Assembly: GCA_977006965.1 (NCBI GenBank)
Contig: OZ345352.1
Coordinates: 496,001 to 560,000, forward strand
Length of the DNA stretch: 64,000 nt
Reading direction: 5' to 3'
Origin: Phymatolithon calcareum
Lineage: Eukaryota > Rhodophyta > Florideophyceae > Hapalidiales
In this document: positions 34,901 to 44,918 of the stretch, in pieces
How positions within the stretch are numbered: position 1 is the stretch's first letter
How the letters are laid out: each line of letters starts with the position of its first letter
Position numbers and translations under genes: made by a program
The notes under the pieces: model-generated
What the model saw: the letters and a program-made list of their open reading frames with translations, nothing else
Told to the model about the DNA's origin: nothing
The model's database searches: none

Positions 34901-34966
34901 GAGCTGTCTCGTTTAAGTTCAAGTAAGAAATCAGACACTTCCACACCCCGCCCACGGACTCGTCTC

Positions 34967-35404
34967 ATGGCAAAAAACCTCGCGAAGTATGGCAGAGCTT
35001 CGGCATCGGGTTCTGCAAGCACGGAAGTGTGGATAGCATTTCCCAAAGAGTGTGCTGTTTGCCTCGACAATCTACAAGGACATGTGTTAAAGCTGTTCTG
35101 TGGTCACGTTTTCCACACATTTTGCTTTGACCAAACTGCAGTCACGGCTATTGAGGACGGCAAGGAGCATCTTTGTTGTCTATGCAAAACTCCTGTTTCC
35201 CCCAATACTCGATCTTATCCGTTCTACGAACCGACATTCAAGCCGGATGAGGAGGAATTAATTGTCAACTGTGATCCGCTTTTACAGGCTAAAATATCAG
35301 CCAGGAGAGCTAAAAACCGCCGGAATAAGGAAAAGAAAATCCGAAAGAAGGCAGAGGAGAATATTGAGCGCTTGCAATTCCTTCGGGAATTATTATTTAA
35401 CTGA
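34967..35404 (+). CDS. Small RING-H2 finger protein, likely E3 ligase
   Basis: A single-exon 145-residue protein. Its zinc ligands are clear: C29, C32, C45, H47, H50, C53, C70 and C73, the C3-H2-C3 order of RING-H2 fingers. A Leu sits at position 33 next to the second Cys and a Pro follows the last pair (CKTP), as in active E3 ligases that contact an E2. The C-terminal part (about 109-140) is strongly basic and helical (RRAKNRRNKEKKIRKKAEE), perhaps a nuclear or RNA-binding tail. Predicted role: ubiquitin transfer to an unknown substrate. The ATG at 34967 is the first in frame, after C-rich sequence. It stands alone, next to the H4-like fragment. Confidence 0.8.
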   Translation: MAKNLAKYGRASASGSASTEVWIAFPKECAVCLDNLQGHVLKLFCGHVFHTFCFDQTAVTAIEDGKEHLCCLCKTPVSPNTRSYPFYEPTFKPDEEELIVNCDPLLQAKISARRAKNRRNKEKKIRKKAEENIERLQFLRELLFN

Positions 35405-35551
35405 GAGTACTAATCGAAGTAATGCAGTTTATTTAAAGGTGGCTGGCTACCCAACTGGAGGTTAAATGGCACCTTGGTTGCATTTCATATTACCTTGTTT
35501 TCACCCCTTCCGCTTAATCTGTATGATTCAGGATGATGTTGATCGCTCTGG

Positions 35552-36331
35552 TTACTCTTCTTTCTTCCTCCCTTGTCCACACCGCTTCAGCATCACCTGC
35601 TTCGAGGTGTATGTGCACCATTTCCCCAGACGTCCAAGTTCTTCTTCCAGAAGTGACCGGTTTCGTGGGAATCGTCCCATGAACCATTGCGCGCATAGGT
35701 TTCGGTGATTACTTCGTTTTAGCTTGAGTGCCGCATGTATCGATTTCGTCGCCGTGGTCTTGATTCGCCTTAAGTATCTTTCCTCGTCTTTTTCCCATGC
35801 TTCTTGGAGAGATATGCTGGATGGTCTTGCTCCTAGATCTTCTTCTTTTTGCCATTCTCTCATCATTCTCATTTCGCCGTCGGCCTCATGTGCTCCTTCA
35901 GCTTACGATTGCCGTTCTATACGACGCAGGAGATTTGATGCGAGAAGGCATCTTCTGTGATTCCACGGTTCAATCCTGCAGAGTATGCTTAGTCTTCGGG
36001 CGTGCCTTGGAGCCCATTTACCGAACAGCGTGCACATCAGTTCTCTCATGAACAATATAGCCTGGCTTCTGATTCGAATCGAATCTGGAGTGAGGTGGAT
36101 CCCATTTTCCCACAGGGGTCTTATGAATGTTCGGAATATATTTAGGCTTCTCTGTGTAGAGAGCCCTCTGCTAAACATTCCCAATGCCTTCATCATTTTC
36201 AGTCTTTTTCTAGCAGCCATGATGCGCTCAACCGTCTTGTCGTCTGTCGCTCCCTTGGAATCAATTATGATCCTAATCCTCGCCCTGGGATGTACCAGTA
36301 GTGTATTTAGCTTTGCCCACACCCTTCTCAA
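35552..36331 (-). pseudogene. Decayed non-LTR reverse transcriptase C-terminus
   Basis: Two consecutive minus-strand frames (36331-35903 and 35872-35552) read like the thumb and C-terminal part of a non-LTR reverse transcriptase. The first holds ARKRLKMMKALGMFSRGLS, then a short helix, then FIRPLWENGIHL, matching the arrangement in which a Gly-Leu-Ser step precedes a phenylalanine-isoleucine-Arg-Pro and an aromatic-Gly pair. The frames are separated by a shift, and no palm YxDD motif is present, so this is a remnant. The second frame is highly charged (EEWEKDEERYLRRIK-like), as in the tails of such ORFs. Its clade differs from that of the 47.7-49.8 kb remnant. Confidence 0.45.
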
Positions 36332-38133
36332 ATGCTGCAGAACTGCGTTGACAAGTTGAGAGCACCGTTACAGTAAACGGTGAATTGTAAATTCTATCAC
36401 CAGATATTGTTCAGGGCCGGCGGTGGTATAAGCGCTAGAATGGAGGCACTGAGCGTATTATCGCGAGGTAGTTTGACATTCCTTACTGAGAGGCCGAATA
36501 GTGCCGCACGTGGTAATAAACTCCTATCATACGGCATCATGCCCTAATCCCTGCGATAGGACTGAAAAGTTAACGGAAAGGATTTTCCATATCACGGTGA
36601 TCGAGCAATTGTATCGGAAGTGATACTCGTGCAGGTAGCACGCATGGTAGAACTACTTCTATCGAGAAGATGGAGCGTGCTGCACCGCTGATCCAATCGA
36701 GAGCTACATCACAGTCTGTTACGAAGGGTCATTCCCGGCCCTGTATCTCTCCGAAAACGAGCTTATGTTATTTCTAATGCCGGAGACGTTACCGGACATC
36801 AATTTAAGCTAGGTGATGGGCTACCTGCTATAAGCCGTACATCCGGTCACGACAAGATTCCTTTTATCGGGCATTGGTATAGTGATTTTTGTAGAGTGGT
36901 ACCCCAATCTTCCGCAATATCTCTGTGATAGAATAATTCCTATTTTCCGCATAGGATAGCACTACAGTATATCACGGCCAATGATAGGAAATACTCTACC
37001 GCTATGATAGAATTTTTTCTATAGCGCCAAATTTCTGCACCTCCAGTGATAGGCCCTCATGGCACCGCAGGAGAAATATACTGGGATAGTAGACCTCATC
37101 CGACAATCATAAACGCATCGGAAAGCTCATAAGTTACTGTCGGCGCATTATACTGCGATGAAAGCGTTTTGCGAGACCGAAATTGCAGTATTTTCAATAA
37201 TTTTCTCCTCCGGTGTATGGAGGAGAGTGAACGAACAACAGTTGTTAAAGTTTCTGTAATCTCAAGCACATCGCGAACGGTGCCCAACTTGATTAATTCC
37301 GTGCGGGAAATGTTCACCATCCTGATGAGCTATGACACGCACATCAACATCTGTAACATTGATATTTCTTTGCTCTATGAGCTTCATTATCATCATGATA
37401 CATCCCCAAAATATCAGATATCAATATTCATTCATGTTGATATCGCGGACCATTCGTCATTGCTGTACAGTAACCGTGTCGATGCTCGTTGCAGTAATAA
37501 ATTACCACTTTGTCAGAAGCATTGGATAGAATAGAGGAAACTTAGGCCTTCGAAGCACTGCTAACCTCACGTGGAGGGAATGCAGACCGCAATACGCTAA
37601 ACACACAACGCACCGACAATCCAGCGCGCTCTATGTCATCGATGGGCAACACCTTTGGATTAAAGCGATGATTATTGCTTTAGGCATGTTTGTGCTTGTC
37701 TAGTTGATGCTTCCTCTGTCTGCTGGAGAATGTTTGCTTGCTTTCTTGCTTAAGTAGTCTAACTACAGATTGCGTACCAGTTTTGAAACACTGCACCTGA
37801 AATAAATAGACTATTGTAAACTTGACAGCATAGGTGAACATGTTGACTAACAGTGATCACACGCGGTGAGCGGCTAGTTAACACCCAAACGCATAGTAAG
37901 CGGCAAGAGAACGTCACTTTTTTCAGTACTCTACTGCGCAAGCGATTTAGTGTCGTCCAAAATGGGCAGTGACAACATTAACATCTGTAATCAGTCAGAC
38001 ATGGGTGATCTCAGGGGGACTCTCCCTCTTTGGATGTTCTACATACAAGTTGAGAGAGGTCGCAGCTCAAAATTCGTATTGGCATGCCAAAGCGTGGAAA
38101 GGCGACTACCGAAACATACACTTTTTGGATACT
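36332..38133. other. Intergenic with GATAGG cluster
   Basis: No gene is supported. From 36360 to 37100, GATAGG/GATAGA words recur (about 36555, 36926, 36951, 36981, 37006, 37050, 37085) and a perfect hairpin CACCGTT/AACGGTG with six-base loop ACAGTA lies at 36363-36382. A minus-strand frame at 37096-37320 is protein-like (MVNISRTELIKLG) but unrecognised. Confidence 0.4.
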
Positions 38134-38937
38134 TTACTCACAATACCTATCGTCATCAACGTCGAAGACACGCGAAACATCCTGCGCGACGTCCGGAATA
38201 TCAGCTTCTACGTCAATGCATATCGCCTTTTTATCGTCAGGCGTTGCCATCAATCCGACACTTTGAGAAGTACATTGATCCGGAAATTGTGCATCTACAT
38301 CCCACACGGAATTATGCTTCTGACGTTTAATCGGATTGATTTTCTTGTCTTCCTTGACTGTATCTTCCACCGGCACAGGAGTTGGTTTGATTTCAGTCTT
38401 TAGCTCTTGAGGAAGTGTGTCCTCACGGAAGCTACCACTTCTGAGTTTCCTTACCACCTCAGTCTTGGAAATATACATACGATCGCAATAATAAATTGGC
38501 ATTGCAGTGCCCTGAAGCCTTGGACGTATCTTCTGGAACTGTTTCAACGAAACCACTGTAATCTTTTTCGTGATAACGTCCACAGTGTTCGAATCATTCA
38601 CGTCGCCAAGGACGAGCTCACGTTGCTCGTCAACAGAAGCCTTCATCTTGGAAAGACTGGGGATTTTGAGGTTGAGGATATCGTGAAGCTGCCAGAACCA
38701 CTTCCCTTTGAACGTAGGAACACCATCAGGAAATTGGTAAAGGGACTCGATGCTGCAAAACTCCTCTTTCTCGTCACCCGCGTGCACTGCCACATGGTCT
38801 CCAACTCTAAACCGGTCACCCTTGTAGTCAACTTCGTCGTAGAGAAATGCCTTGTTACGGTCACACCAAGTTCCGGACCCAACCATTAGCGGCACTTCCT
38901 CCACTTCGCCACTGCTAACGTCTGTAGATTCAGCCAT
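38134..38937 (-). CDS. BAH-domain protein
   Basis: The frame opens at 39039, but the Met at 38937 (MAESTDVSSGEVEE) is a more natural start, giving 267 residues. Residues ~40-156 form a bromo-adjacent homology domain. FRVGDHVAVHA is the first strand pair, KGKWFWQL the central strand, and RELVLGDVNDSNTVDVITKKITVVSL the diagnostic Glu-Leu...-Asn-x-Val-x-Val-Ile-x-x-Lys block, followed by YYCDRMY. BAH modules bind nucleosomes or other chromatin proteins. The tail is acidic, with a Lys/Arg patch (KRQKHNS), and ends in an Asp-rich stretch. No second domain is present, so this is probably a small adaptor. It lies 3.5 kb from the NADPH oxidase, on the same strand, with no sign of co-transcription. 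Confidence 0.75.
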   Translation of the reverse strand: MAESTDVSSGEVEEVPLMVGSGTWCDRNKAFLYDEVDYKGDRFRVGDHVAVHAGDEKEEFCSIESLYQFPDGVPTFKGKWFWQLHDILNLKIPSLSKMKASVDEQRELVLGDVNDSNTVDVITKKITVVSLKQFQKIRPRLQGTAMPIYYCDRMYISKTEVVRKLRSGSFREDTLPQELKTEIKPTPVPVEDTVKEDKKINPIKRQKHNSVWDVDAQFPDQCTSQSVGLMATPDDKKAICIDVEADIPDVAQDVSRVFDVDDDRYCE

Positions 38938-39739
38938 GCTGGAAAGAAGTGCGCTGCGCGAGGAAGTGTCGACGTGTGTGGGACATACTGTAGGCCCCGC
39001 CTTCGTCGAACGGGAGATTTTTGGTATGGGTTGCAACATTTGTATTGGTTACCAGTTTAATCCGGACAAATCGTGTGGGCCAATGAAGGCGAGAATTCAT
39101 CAAACGTTCAAATTTTTACTTTGATGCAAATTTGCTTCATTATTTCAGTGAATCATAAGCATACAAAAACCTGTGCAGATACATGTTATACATTTGTCTG
39201 CTCGTGCTTCGTATCGTATGACACAGCGCTAGTTTGAATCCAACAGAAAATTGAATTTACTTTGCACCCGAAAAGTTACCCTAAGCGTCTACAGATGCGC
39301 GGTTAGCTTTTAAACAAAAATCCGCTCTTCTTCTTTGTGATTCTACCATTTTTCTTTGTTTCTGAGTAGGTCCTGCTAGTAGGCGTGCATATTCGTGAAG
39401 ATTGTTGTTGCTTTAGTAGAAACAACGCCGCGTGCCTTTCTGGGGACCTGCTACTTCGTGTTATTCGGCATGGCGGCCCCTGCGTGCCCCACAATACAGC
39501 ACGGAACACATTTAGTGGCGATGACGATATAAGAAGAAAAGAGGATTTTAATCAAAAGTTATCAACGCATTTGCAGACGTTTGGCGCAAAATTTCATTAA
39601 CCATAGGGCCATAGGTAGTGTCCGTGGTGGTTAACGATTTGCGTGTGTGGCCTACACTGGTGGAGTGCAGAAAACTTCCTCTGGTCTACGAATCATCCTC
39701 GAGGGGCAAAAACTCAATTGTCCTGTCTCACACAGAGTC
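38938..39739. other. Intergenic with two family C repeat ends
   Basis: Two short copies of the family C 3' end occur here: plus strand at about 39285-39345 (CAGATGCGCGGTTAGCTTTT then AAACAAAAATC) and minus strand at about 39530-39600. No target duplications were found for these. Confidence 0.45.
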
Positions 39740-39875
39740 AGCTCAAAAAGCATAGGTCTCCAGTTTTCTCGGTGACTCCGATGCCAACGCATCGCCGCCG
39801 TAGGAAATTGACTAATTCCGCAAATTGAGGCGGCAAATGAAACAAGCAAGCTATCATAACCGGTCCAAGTTCGTT

Positions 39876-40715
39876 TTCCTTGGGCAATTGCTCCGCGCGC
39901 GAACCAAGCCAAGTCCCGCGCAAGGCCGATCCCCGCGAGGGGCTGCTGTAACCGGAGACAGCTAGGCGTCAACCAACCAATGTGTAAAAAAAAGACTGCT
40001 TCAATAGGAAGCAGGCGCACTGGCAGGAGCAACGCAGAAGCTTTCGTGACATCCATGCGAGGCTACGCGACGCGGATCAAACAACCAAGAAACGAGCGCG
40101 GCACCGGGAATGGAGAAGACTTGCAACATCGAGGAAGAAGTCGGTCTCAAGAGAAGACCTGAAACACCGAGAAAGAACTCGGTTTCAAGATAAGCGGTAT
40201 GCCGCTACCGCAAAATCATCTATAGTGACGAGGTCAACGCCCCTACGCAATAGGGACTTACGTAAGTAACACGCCGCGTGCCATGCTCAGTTATTTCCTT
40301 TGTGCAATTGCTCCGAGCGCGAGCCAATTCAAGTGCCGCGTAAAGCCGATCCCCGCGAGGGGCTGCTGTAATCGGAGACAGCTAGGCGTCAACCAACCAA
40401 TGCGTGAAAAAAGACTGCTTTAACAGGAAGCAGGCGCACTGGCAGGAGCAACGCAGAAGCCTTCGTGACACCTATGAGAGGATACGTTGCGCGGAGCAAA
40501 CAGCCGAGGAGCGAGCACGGCGGCGGAAGTGGAGAAGACGTGCAACACCGAGCAAGAAGTCGGTTTCCAGAGAATACCTAAAATACCAGCGGTATGCCGC
40601 TGCCGGCAGAGCATCTATAGAGACGATGTCAACGCCCTTAATCAATAGGGACTTACGCGAGTACCGCGCCACGTGCCAGGCGCGGTTACGATATGCTATC
40701 GGATCAGCTGTCAAA
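39876..40715 (+). repeat. Two ~420-bp direct repeats inside family A element
   Basis: Unit 1 starts near 39876 and unit 2 near 40296. The landmark CAATTGCTCCG lies at 39885 and 40305, a period of 420. The units share long blocks such as GCCGATCCCCGCGAGGGGCT and GGAAGCAGGCGCACTGGCAG, and differ by scattered substitutions and a small deletion in unit 2. Confidence 0.9.
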
Positions 40716-40772
40716 CGAGCTCGGTGCACTGATCACCGAGCTGCAAAATGTGGCGCAATGAACACACAATGA
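40404..40772 (+). CDS. Basic peptide ORF of family A element
   Basis: A 122-residue frame covering repeat unit 2 and reaching a TGA just at the start of the shared 3' segment. It begins MKKDCFNRKQAHWQEQRR and stays strongly basic with many Arg, like nucleic-acid-binding ORF1-type proteins; no domain is recognised. Unit 1 encodes the same peptide in the matching phase (from about 39987: KDCFNRKQAHWQEQRRSF), broken only by a TAA near 40266 before unit 2. Third-position and conservative changes dominate between the two versions (for instance RERARRR against KKRARHR), which suggests that the protein sequence was once under selection. Confidence 0.5.
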   Translation: MKKDCFNRKQAHWQEQRRSLRDTYERIRCAEQTAEERARRRKWRRRATPSKKSVSREYLKYQRYAAAGRASIETMSTPLINRDLREYRATCQARLRYAIGSAVKRARCTDHRAAKCGAMNTQ

Positions 40773-41144
40773 CGCCTCGCTACCGGAGGTCGTCTACGGC
40801 GAACAATACAGGAGTTCTAAAATTTAGATGGGATATCTGAGATCCTAAGTTTTTCCGCCCGCCCCTCTGGCGGTGCATTTTCGTAAGCTACACAAAGGTA
40901 GGTAGCAACTGAGGAAGCCTTGCCCATATCTTCGGAAGTCTGTGGGGCTTTTAAATAAACTTTGCTCAAAAAAAAAGCTCAAAAAGCATGTGTTGAGTAG
41001 AGGGTATTCATATTGCCGACTTGTCCTTGACTGCCTGAAACATGGAAAGAACTTCATTGAGGGCTCAATTTCCTTCCCTGACAAGTTCTCCTTCGACATC
41101 CCTGCTTTGTATCTCGGATAGACGCACTGCCAGTTTTCCCTGTC

Positions 41145-41400
41145 TTTCTTTCTTTATTGCAGCGTATTTGAGTTACACAGAGTTTGCGTTACGCAACATC
41201 TAGTAGGGGCCCTCTAAGTATGGATCCATGCTGGGTACTCGCGTAATTGAATCCCGAGAGTACTACTGCACACCACTACATGTTGAATGTAGTTCAATTC
41301 TTCCCTGTTGCAGGACTCGAACCGGCGACCTCAATATTCGTGTCTGCATCATACTGTTGTATTGCGTAGAAGAAACATGGGTTCTGTAACCAGTTGTACT
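41145..41400 (-). mobile_element. tRNA-derived SINE copy
   Basis: On the minus strand this copy carries a perfect Pol III B box, GGTTCGAGTCC, near 41326-41316. It is followed by a body shared with 51755-52040 and 60787-61035 (the GTAGTGGTGTGCAG and GCGAGTACCC words) and a tail of AAAG units. Its own ends are blurred and no duplication was found. Confidence 0.65.
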
Positions 41401-41502
41401 GCGGACTTGCGTGCTGTCAGACGTGTCAATTGAGCGGGAATCTGTCCATTGAATTGTGGAACAAGGGGAAATGCTCTCACGAATGCGCGGCCGCGTGACT
41501 GC

Positions 41503-41595
41503 GGCGCTGATTACTTCGGGCGCGCAGGGTGGACGGACAAGAAGTGTTCAGGACGTCATGTCCGTCCGCCCTGCCCGCCCGAAGTCATCAGCGCC
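41503..41595. repeat. Long near-perfect hairpin (37-bp arms)
   Basis: Arm 41503-41539 pairs with arm 41559-41595 around a 19-base loop. Of 37 positions, 34 are Watson-Crick pairs, one is G-U and two are mismatches. The arms are GC-rich (inner ends GGTGGACGGACA and TGTCCGTCCGCC). Confidence 0.9.
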
Positions 41596-42401
41596 AGTGC
41601 GGTGCTCTCGCGCGCGTTAGAAGCGGACAACTGGAGAATTGCAAGAGTCAGCGCTTGTCGCGTACACATTCACCGATGCGCGAAGCGGCTAGGCGCATTC
41701 AAGTTTAATTCTATGGGCGCGGCGGTGGCGTGACAAGTAAGAAGAGCCAAATTCAGGGCGACGCGTGTGTCGTGCGCGCCCGCTAGTCGTTCCGAAATGG
41801 GCATCGGAACTGAGGATTTCAGGGAACTGCGTGCGTGTCATGATTGTGCAAGAGACCGCGGGCGGACGTTTACCGTTTTGATGCGGATGGCGCGCTATCG
41901 CGCAACCGCTGCTGTGCCCCTGAGGGATGCCGGGGCTATTCCCTGAGCATTGCAGGTGCGGATGACATGTAAGCACGGATCATGGACTGTCTAGAAGAAA
42001 GAAGGTATCGACCTGTGTGTGTTTGTCGTGCAACTGTTTATCGATATGTTTTGGTCGGTTGTTGTTGCTGTGTTTATCGATCTGTGTTGGCCAGTTGTTG
42101 CACTGAAGTTGTGCTGGACTGTTTGCTCGGCTGGTGCCGTTGCGGAGAAGTAAACTCGCGGCTGTTGCTCGCGGTGGGGCTGCTGCCCTGTTCTGTTGCT
42201 GTAAGGCGCTCACATGGTATACGCGACAGTAGTTAGCGGTATGTTAGGGCTCAATGGGTGATACATTTATCAGCGATCCACTGTACAGTTTCTTTGTTCA
42301 CTACCACCGATGCTTAACAATTCTTCCATATAGGGACGCAGGCATTGATTTGCATTGATATTTCGAATTCGAATCTACAAGCTGACTTGCTGTTTTCCTG
42401 A

Positions 42402-44918
42402 CTAGAAATTTTCTTCCCTGAAAACAAACCTAACGTTTGATCCATAGAGCCGCAATTGTCCCAAATCCGTTTCTGGGCTCAGCTTGAGAAGATGCTCCAC
42501 AGTTTCATCGTCAGTTGCACGCAAGTAGGCACCCCGCAGATTCGACAAAATTTCCACGGCCTGCAAACTTCGTCTTATAGCATTTCCCATTGCGTGCGGT
42601 CCGCAGAAGAACACTCCTATCTCTGACCGGTTTCCGGAAGACTCTGCAATGCTTTCGAAAAACGAGTCCCACCGCGGACGTCCAGTGTGGGAAGAAACTA
42701 AGAAGGCCCCACATTCCGGGTCCACCTCTGTCTCTCGCGTCACATATCGGTGCAATCGCAAATCCGTTCCGTTCGCGAGTGGACAGAGCTCTTCTCGAAG
42801 CCACTCGTCGTCTGCATTATGGGGAGTCGTCCACAAAAAGTCCACATCTTGCACGGTTACTTCCCCCTTACATTCGGATTCCCTCTCGGTGGAGAGCAAG
42901 TCATGCAATTTTGTGCTCCGATACATTCGCACAGAGAGTAACACGAAGATAACTGGGAGGAAGATTATATAGTGCAGAACGATGAGGGCGTTCACTAGTT
43001 CGAAGCCCGCCCATGCGCCAAAACCGAGAAGGCAGCTGAGAGCAGAGACTGGAAGAAGGACGAATGCATCAAGAACCCGGGTGGTACTTTTGAAGAACCG
43101 CCGACGCATGTAACTCATCTCCAGAATAATTGTTGTGAGCATCGTCAACGTAAACACAATTGCGAGAAGGTTGGACAACACCATAAGCCGCCGAGCCCGT
43201 GGGGCCATTCCACGCTTCACGAACTGAAGTTCTTCCAAATTAAAGATTGTGATGACGCATCCAATGACCGTACGAATGATTAGGGTAAACAAAAGTGACA
43301 ACGACACTCGGGTGGAGTGTAGAAACAAGAACAGCTTCATTCTGAACCCGGCTTCATGCTGTGTCGCTTTTCGGCGGCCTTGACGACTCGGAACTTCATC
43401 CACCTCTTCAAAATCTTTGTCAAGAGATGCGGTGCTTCTCTCACCTATGATTTCAGGACCAGTCTTTCTCGAATGAGCGTTTCCAAAGTCGGTAGATATG
43501 TTCAAGATGTTCGTGAGGTGCTCAGCGTGAACTTGATGGGCTCCAATTTCATGATCATTGTCTTCCATTTCAATTCCGAAAAGCTTTCCTATCTTGGCCG
43601 AAATATTACCGCTGCTGTTCTCAGTATCCGTTAAAATGGATCTCCCGGTGTTACGTCGTATGAAATTGTCTGCATGCAGGTTTTGCGATGTGGAATAATG
43701 ATGAATGTGCTTGGCAATCGACACAAACGGAGTAGAACCAATTCCGCCCGATATTAACACCACGCGCTCGAACGTACCAACGTGCTGCGCCGGTGCACCA
43801 AAAGGCCCTCGTATATTAATTACGAGAGTGGTCTCCGAGTCTTGACGTTCCTCGATGATGGCCAGCAAAGAGCTGGTCCAGTTCCCAGATGTTTTGACGT
43901 AGAATACCATTTCCTTGTCGTGTGGAGCACTGGCCATTGTGAACGGATGCCACTCTGGACTTATGGCCGGTACGCGAATCTCCGCATACTGCCCTGCGCG
44001 AAAGCCAAACGGCTTGTCGATTTTGAGCCTCAGGATCTGACCATTGCACATTAGTGTTGATTGATCTGCGGAAAGTTGCAAGGTCGCTGACGATATCTTT
44101 AGATGGCGGATCAAGCGATCTATGAAGTAGACAACAATCGGTCCCGCGATATACTTGTACGTCTCCGGGACTTTGTGTTCAACGCCATGAAAAATGAGGA
44201 GGACAGTAAACAAAAATGCGCAGATCAGATGTATGGCATGAAATGTCCTGAACAAATATTTGCGAACTTTCGGTAGCGCAGTGAAGAACATGACCGCGAG
44301 AATAATCGTGAGGACTATTCCAGTAATGACGGACATAGAGTAAGACCACCATTCGAACTTGTCCCATTTTTTAAACTTAATGAGCAAGACGCAATGGAAG
44401 AATACATGGATGAGTGTAGCGGCAACAGTAACATAGCCGACGACGATATGTGCTGCCGGAAAGCACTTATCGAGAGGAAGTATTCGATGCAGCGGTGTGT
44501 CTCTGATTTTCGTGATGAGCAGGCGACATCCGAGCAAGAGTATAAGCGCAGAGTTCAGATTAAGAGAAATACCAGCGCCGCGTGCTGGTGCAATGAGCCA
44601 CTTAAAGGCCTCTTCCCCCTTCTGCTCCACGTTCAGGCGGATGTGGTGGAACTCGTCGTGTGCTCCCCATAGAAACATAAGTGCCACTGCGAGCACATAT
44701 GTTGAAAGAAAGAGGATCTCAAATGCATGGGAGGAGAGATATGCCTCCGTGCTAGCACTGAAGAGCGCGATACGCGATTTCAAAGGCTTTGGATTTTTTC
44801 GGGACATGGAAACTGGTTTTCGCGGGGGGCTGAGATGATGGATGAAGGTACCCAACCGTTCGTGCATGTGCACGTACCCGAAGCAATAGATCATTAATAG
44901 AGGGAAGTAAACTATCAT
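42402..44918 (-). CDS. rboh: NADPH oxidase (respiratory burst oxidase homologue)
   Basis: A single-exon 838-residue frame of the NOX/Rboh family, which passes electrons from NADPH via FAD and two haems to oxygen outside the membrane, making superoxide. Visible elements are haem ligands H157 and H171 in one helix and H230 and H244 in another, both 13 residues apart; the FAD motif HPFT (324-327); the NADPH motif GGIGSTPF (391-398); the Cys-Gly-Pro motif (772-774); and the canonical end VRFVFREENF. Between GGIGSTPF and the next NADPH-binding strand (DFLWTTP, ~693) sits an insertion of almost 300 residues. It has a charged linker and about four hydrophobic helices (about 527-560, 578-600, 615-635 and 641-664). 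This block is known for red algal Rboh. No N-terminal EF-hands are present, so calcium control must differ from plants. The start may instead be Met18 or Met38. Confidence 0.9.
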   Translation of the reverse strand: MIVYFPLLMIYCFGYVHMHERLGTFIHHLSPPRKPVSMSRKNPKPLKSRIALFSASTEAYLSSHAFEILFLSTYVLAVALMFLWGAHDEFHHIRLNVEQKGEEAFKWLIAPARGAGISLNLNSALILLLGCRLLITKIRDTPLHRILPLDKCFPAAHIVVGYVTVAATLIHVFFHCVLLIKFKKWDKFEWWSYSMSVITGIVLTIILAVMFFTALPKVRKYLFRTFHAIHLICAFLFTVLLIFHGVEHKVPETYKYIAGPIVVYFIDRLIRHLKISSATLQLSADQSTLMCNGQILRLKIDKPFGFRAGQYAEIRVPAISPEWHPFTMASAPHDKEMVFYVKTSGNWTSSLLAIIEERQDSETTLVINIRGPFGAPAQHVGTFERVVLISGGIGSTPFVSIAKHIHHYSTSQNLHADNFIRRNTGRSILTDTENSSGNISAKIGKLFGIEMEDNDHEIGAHQVHAEHLTNILNISTDFGNAHSRKTGPEIIGERSTASLDKDFEEVDEVPSRQGRRKATQHEAGFRMKLFLFLHSTRVSLSLLFTLIIRTVIGCVITIFNLEELQFVKRGMAPRARRLMVLSNLLAIVFTLTMLTTIILEMSYMRRRFFKSTTRVLDAFVLLPVSALSCLLGFGAWAGFELVNALIVLHYIIFLPVIFVLLSVRMYRSTKLHDLLSTERESECKGEVTVQDVDFLWTTPHNADDEWLREELCPLANGTDLRLHRYVTRETEVDPECGAFLVSSHTGRPRWDSFFESIAESSGNRSEIGVFFCGPHAMGNAIRRSLQAVEILSNLRGAYLRATDDETVEHLLKLSPETDLGQLRLYGSNVRFVFREENF

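Larger units (their letters stand above)
39754..40975 (+). mobile_element. Retroelement, family A, with 14-bp TSD
   Basis: This 1222-bp insertion is bounded by identical AGCTCAAAAAGCAT at 39740-39753 and 40976-40989. It ends in GCTC followed by nine A, the mark of target-primed reverse transcription. It has three parts: a unique 5' segment (to ~39876), two ~420-bp direct repeats, and a 3' untranslated segment of about 200 bases ending GTCTGTGGGGCTTTTAAATA. The 3' segment recurs at four other places in the window. Both repeat units can be read as the same basic peptide (see separate entry). No reverse transcriptase is encoded, so the element is non-autonomous and relies on an enzyme made elsewhere. 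Confidence 0.85.
40990..42401. other. Intergenic with SINE copy, hairpin and tandem repeat
   Basis: Holds a SINE copy (about 41145-41400), a long hairpin (41503-41595) in a GC-rich stretch and a short two-copy repeat of 36 bases beginning at 42035 and 42071 (TGTTTATCGAT). No gene is convincing; the frame at 41449-41733 merely spans the hairpin. Confidence 0.45.
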
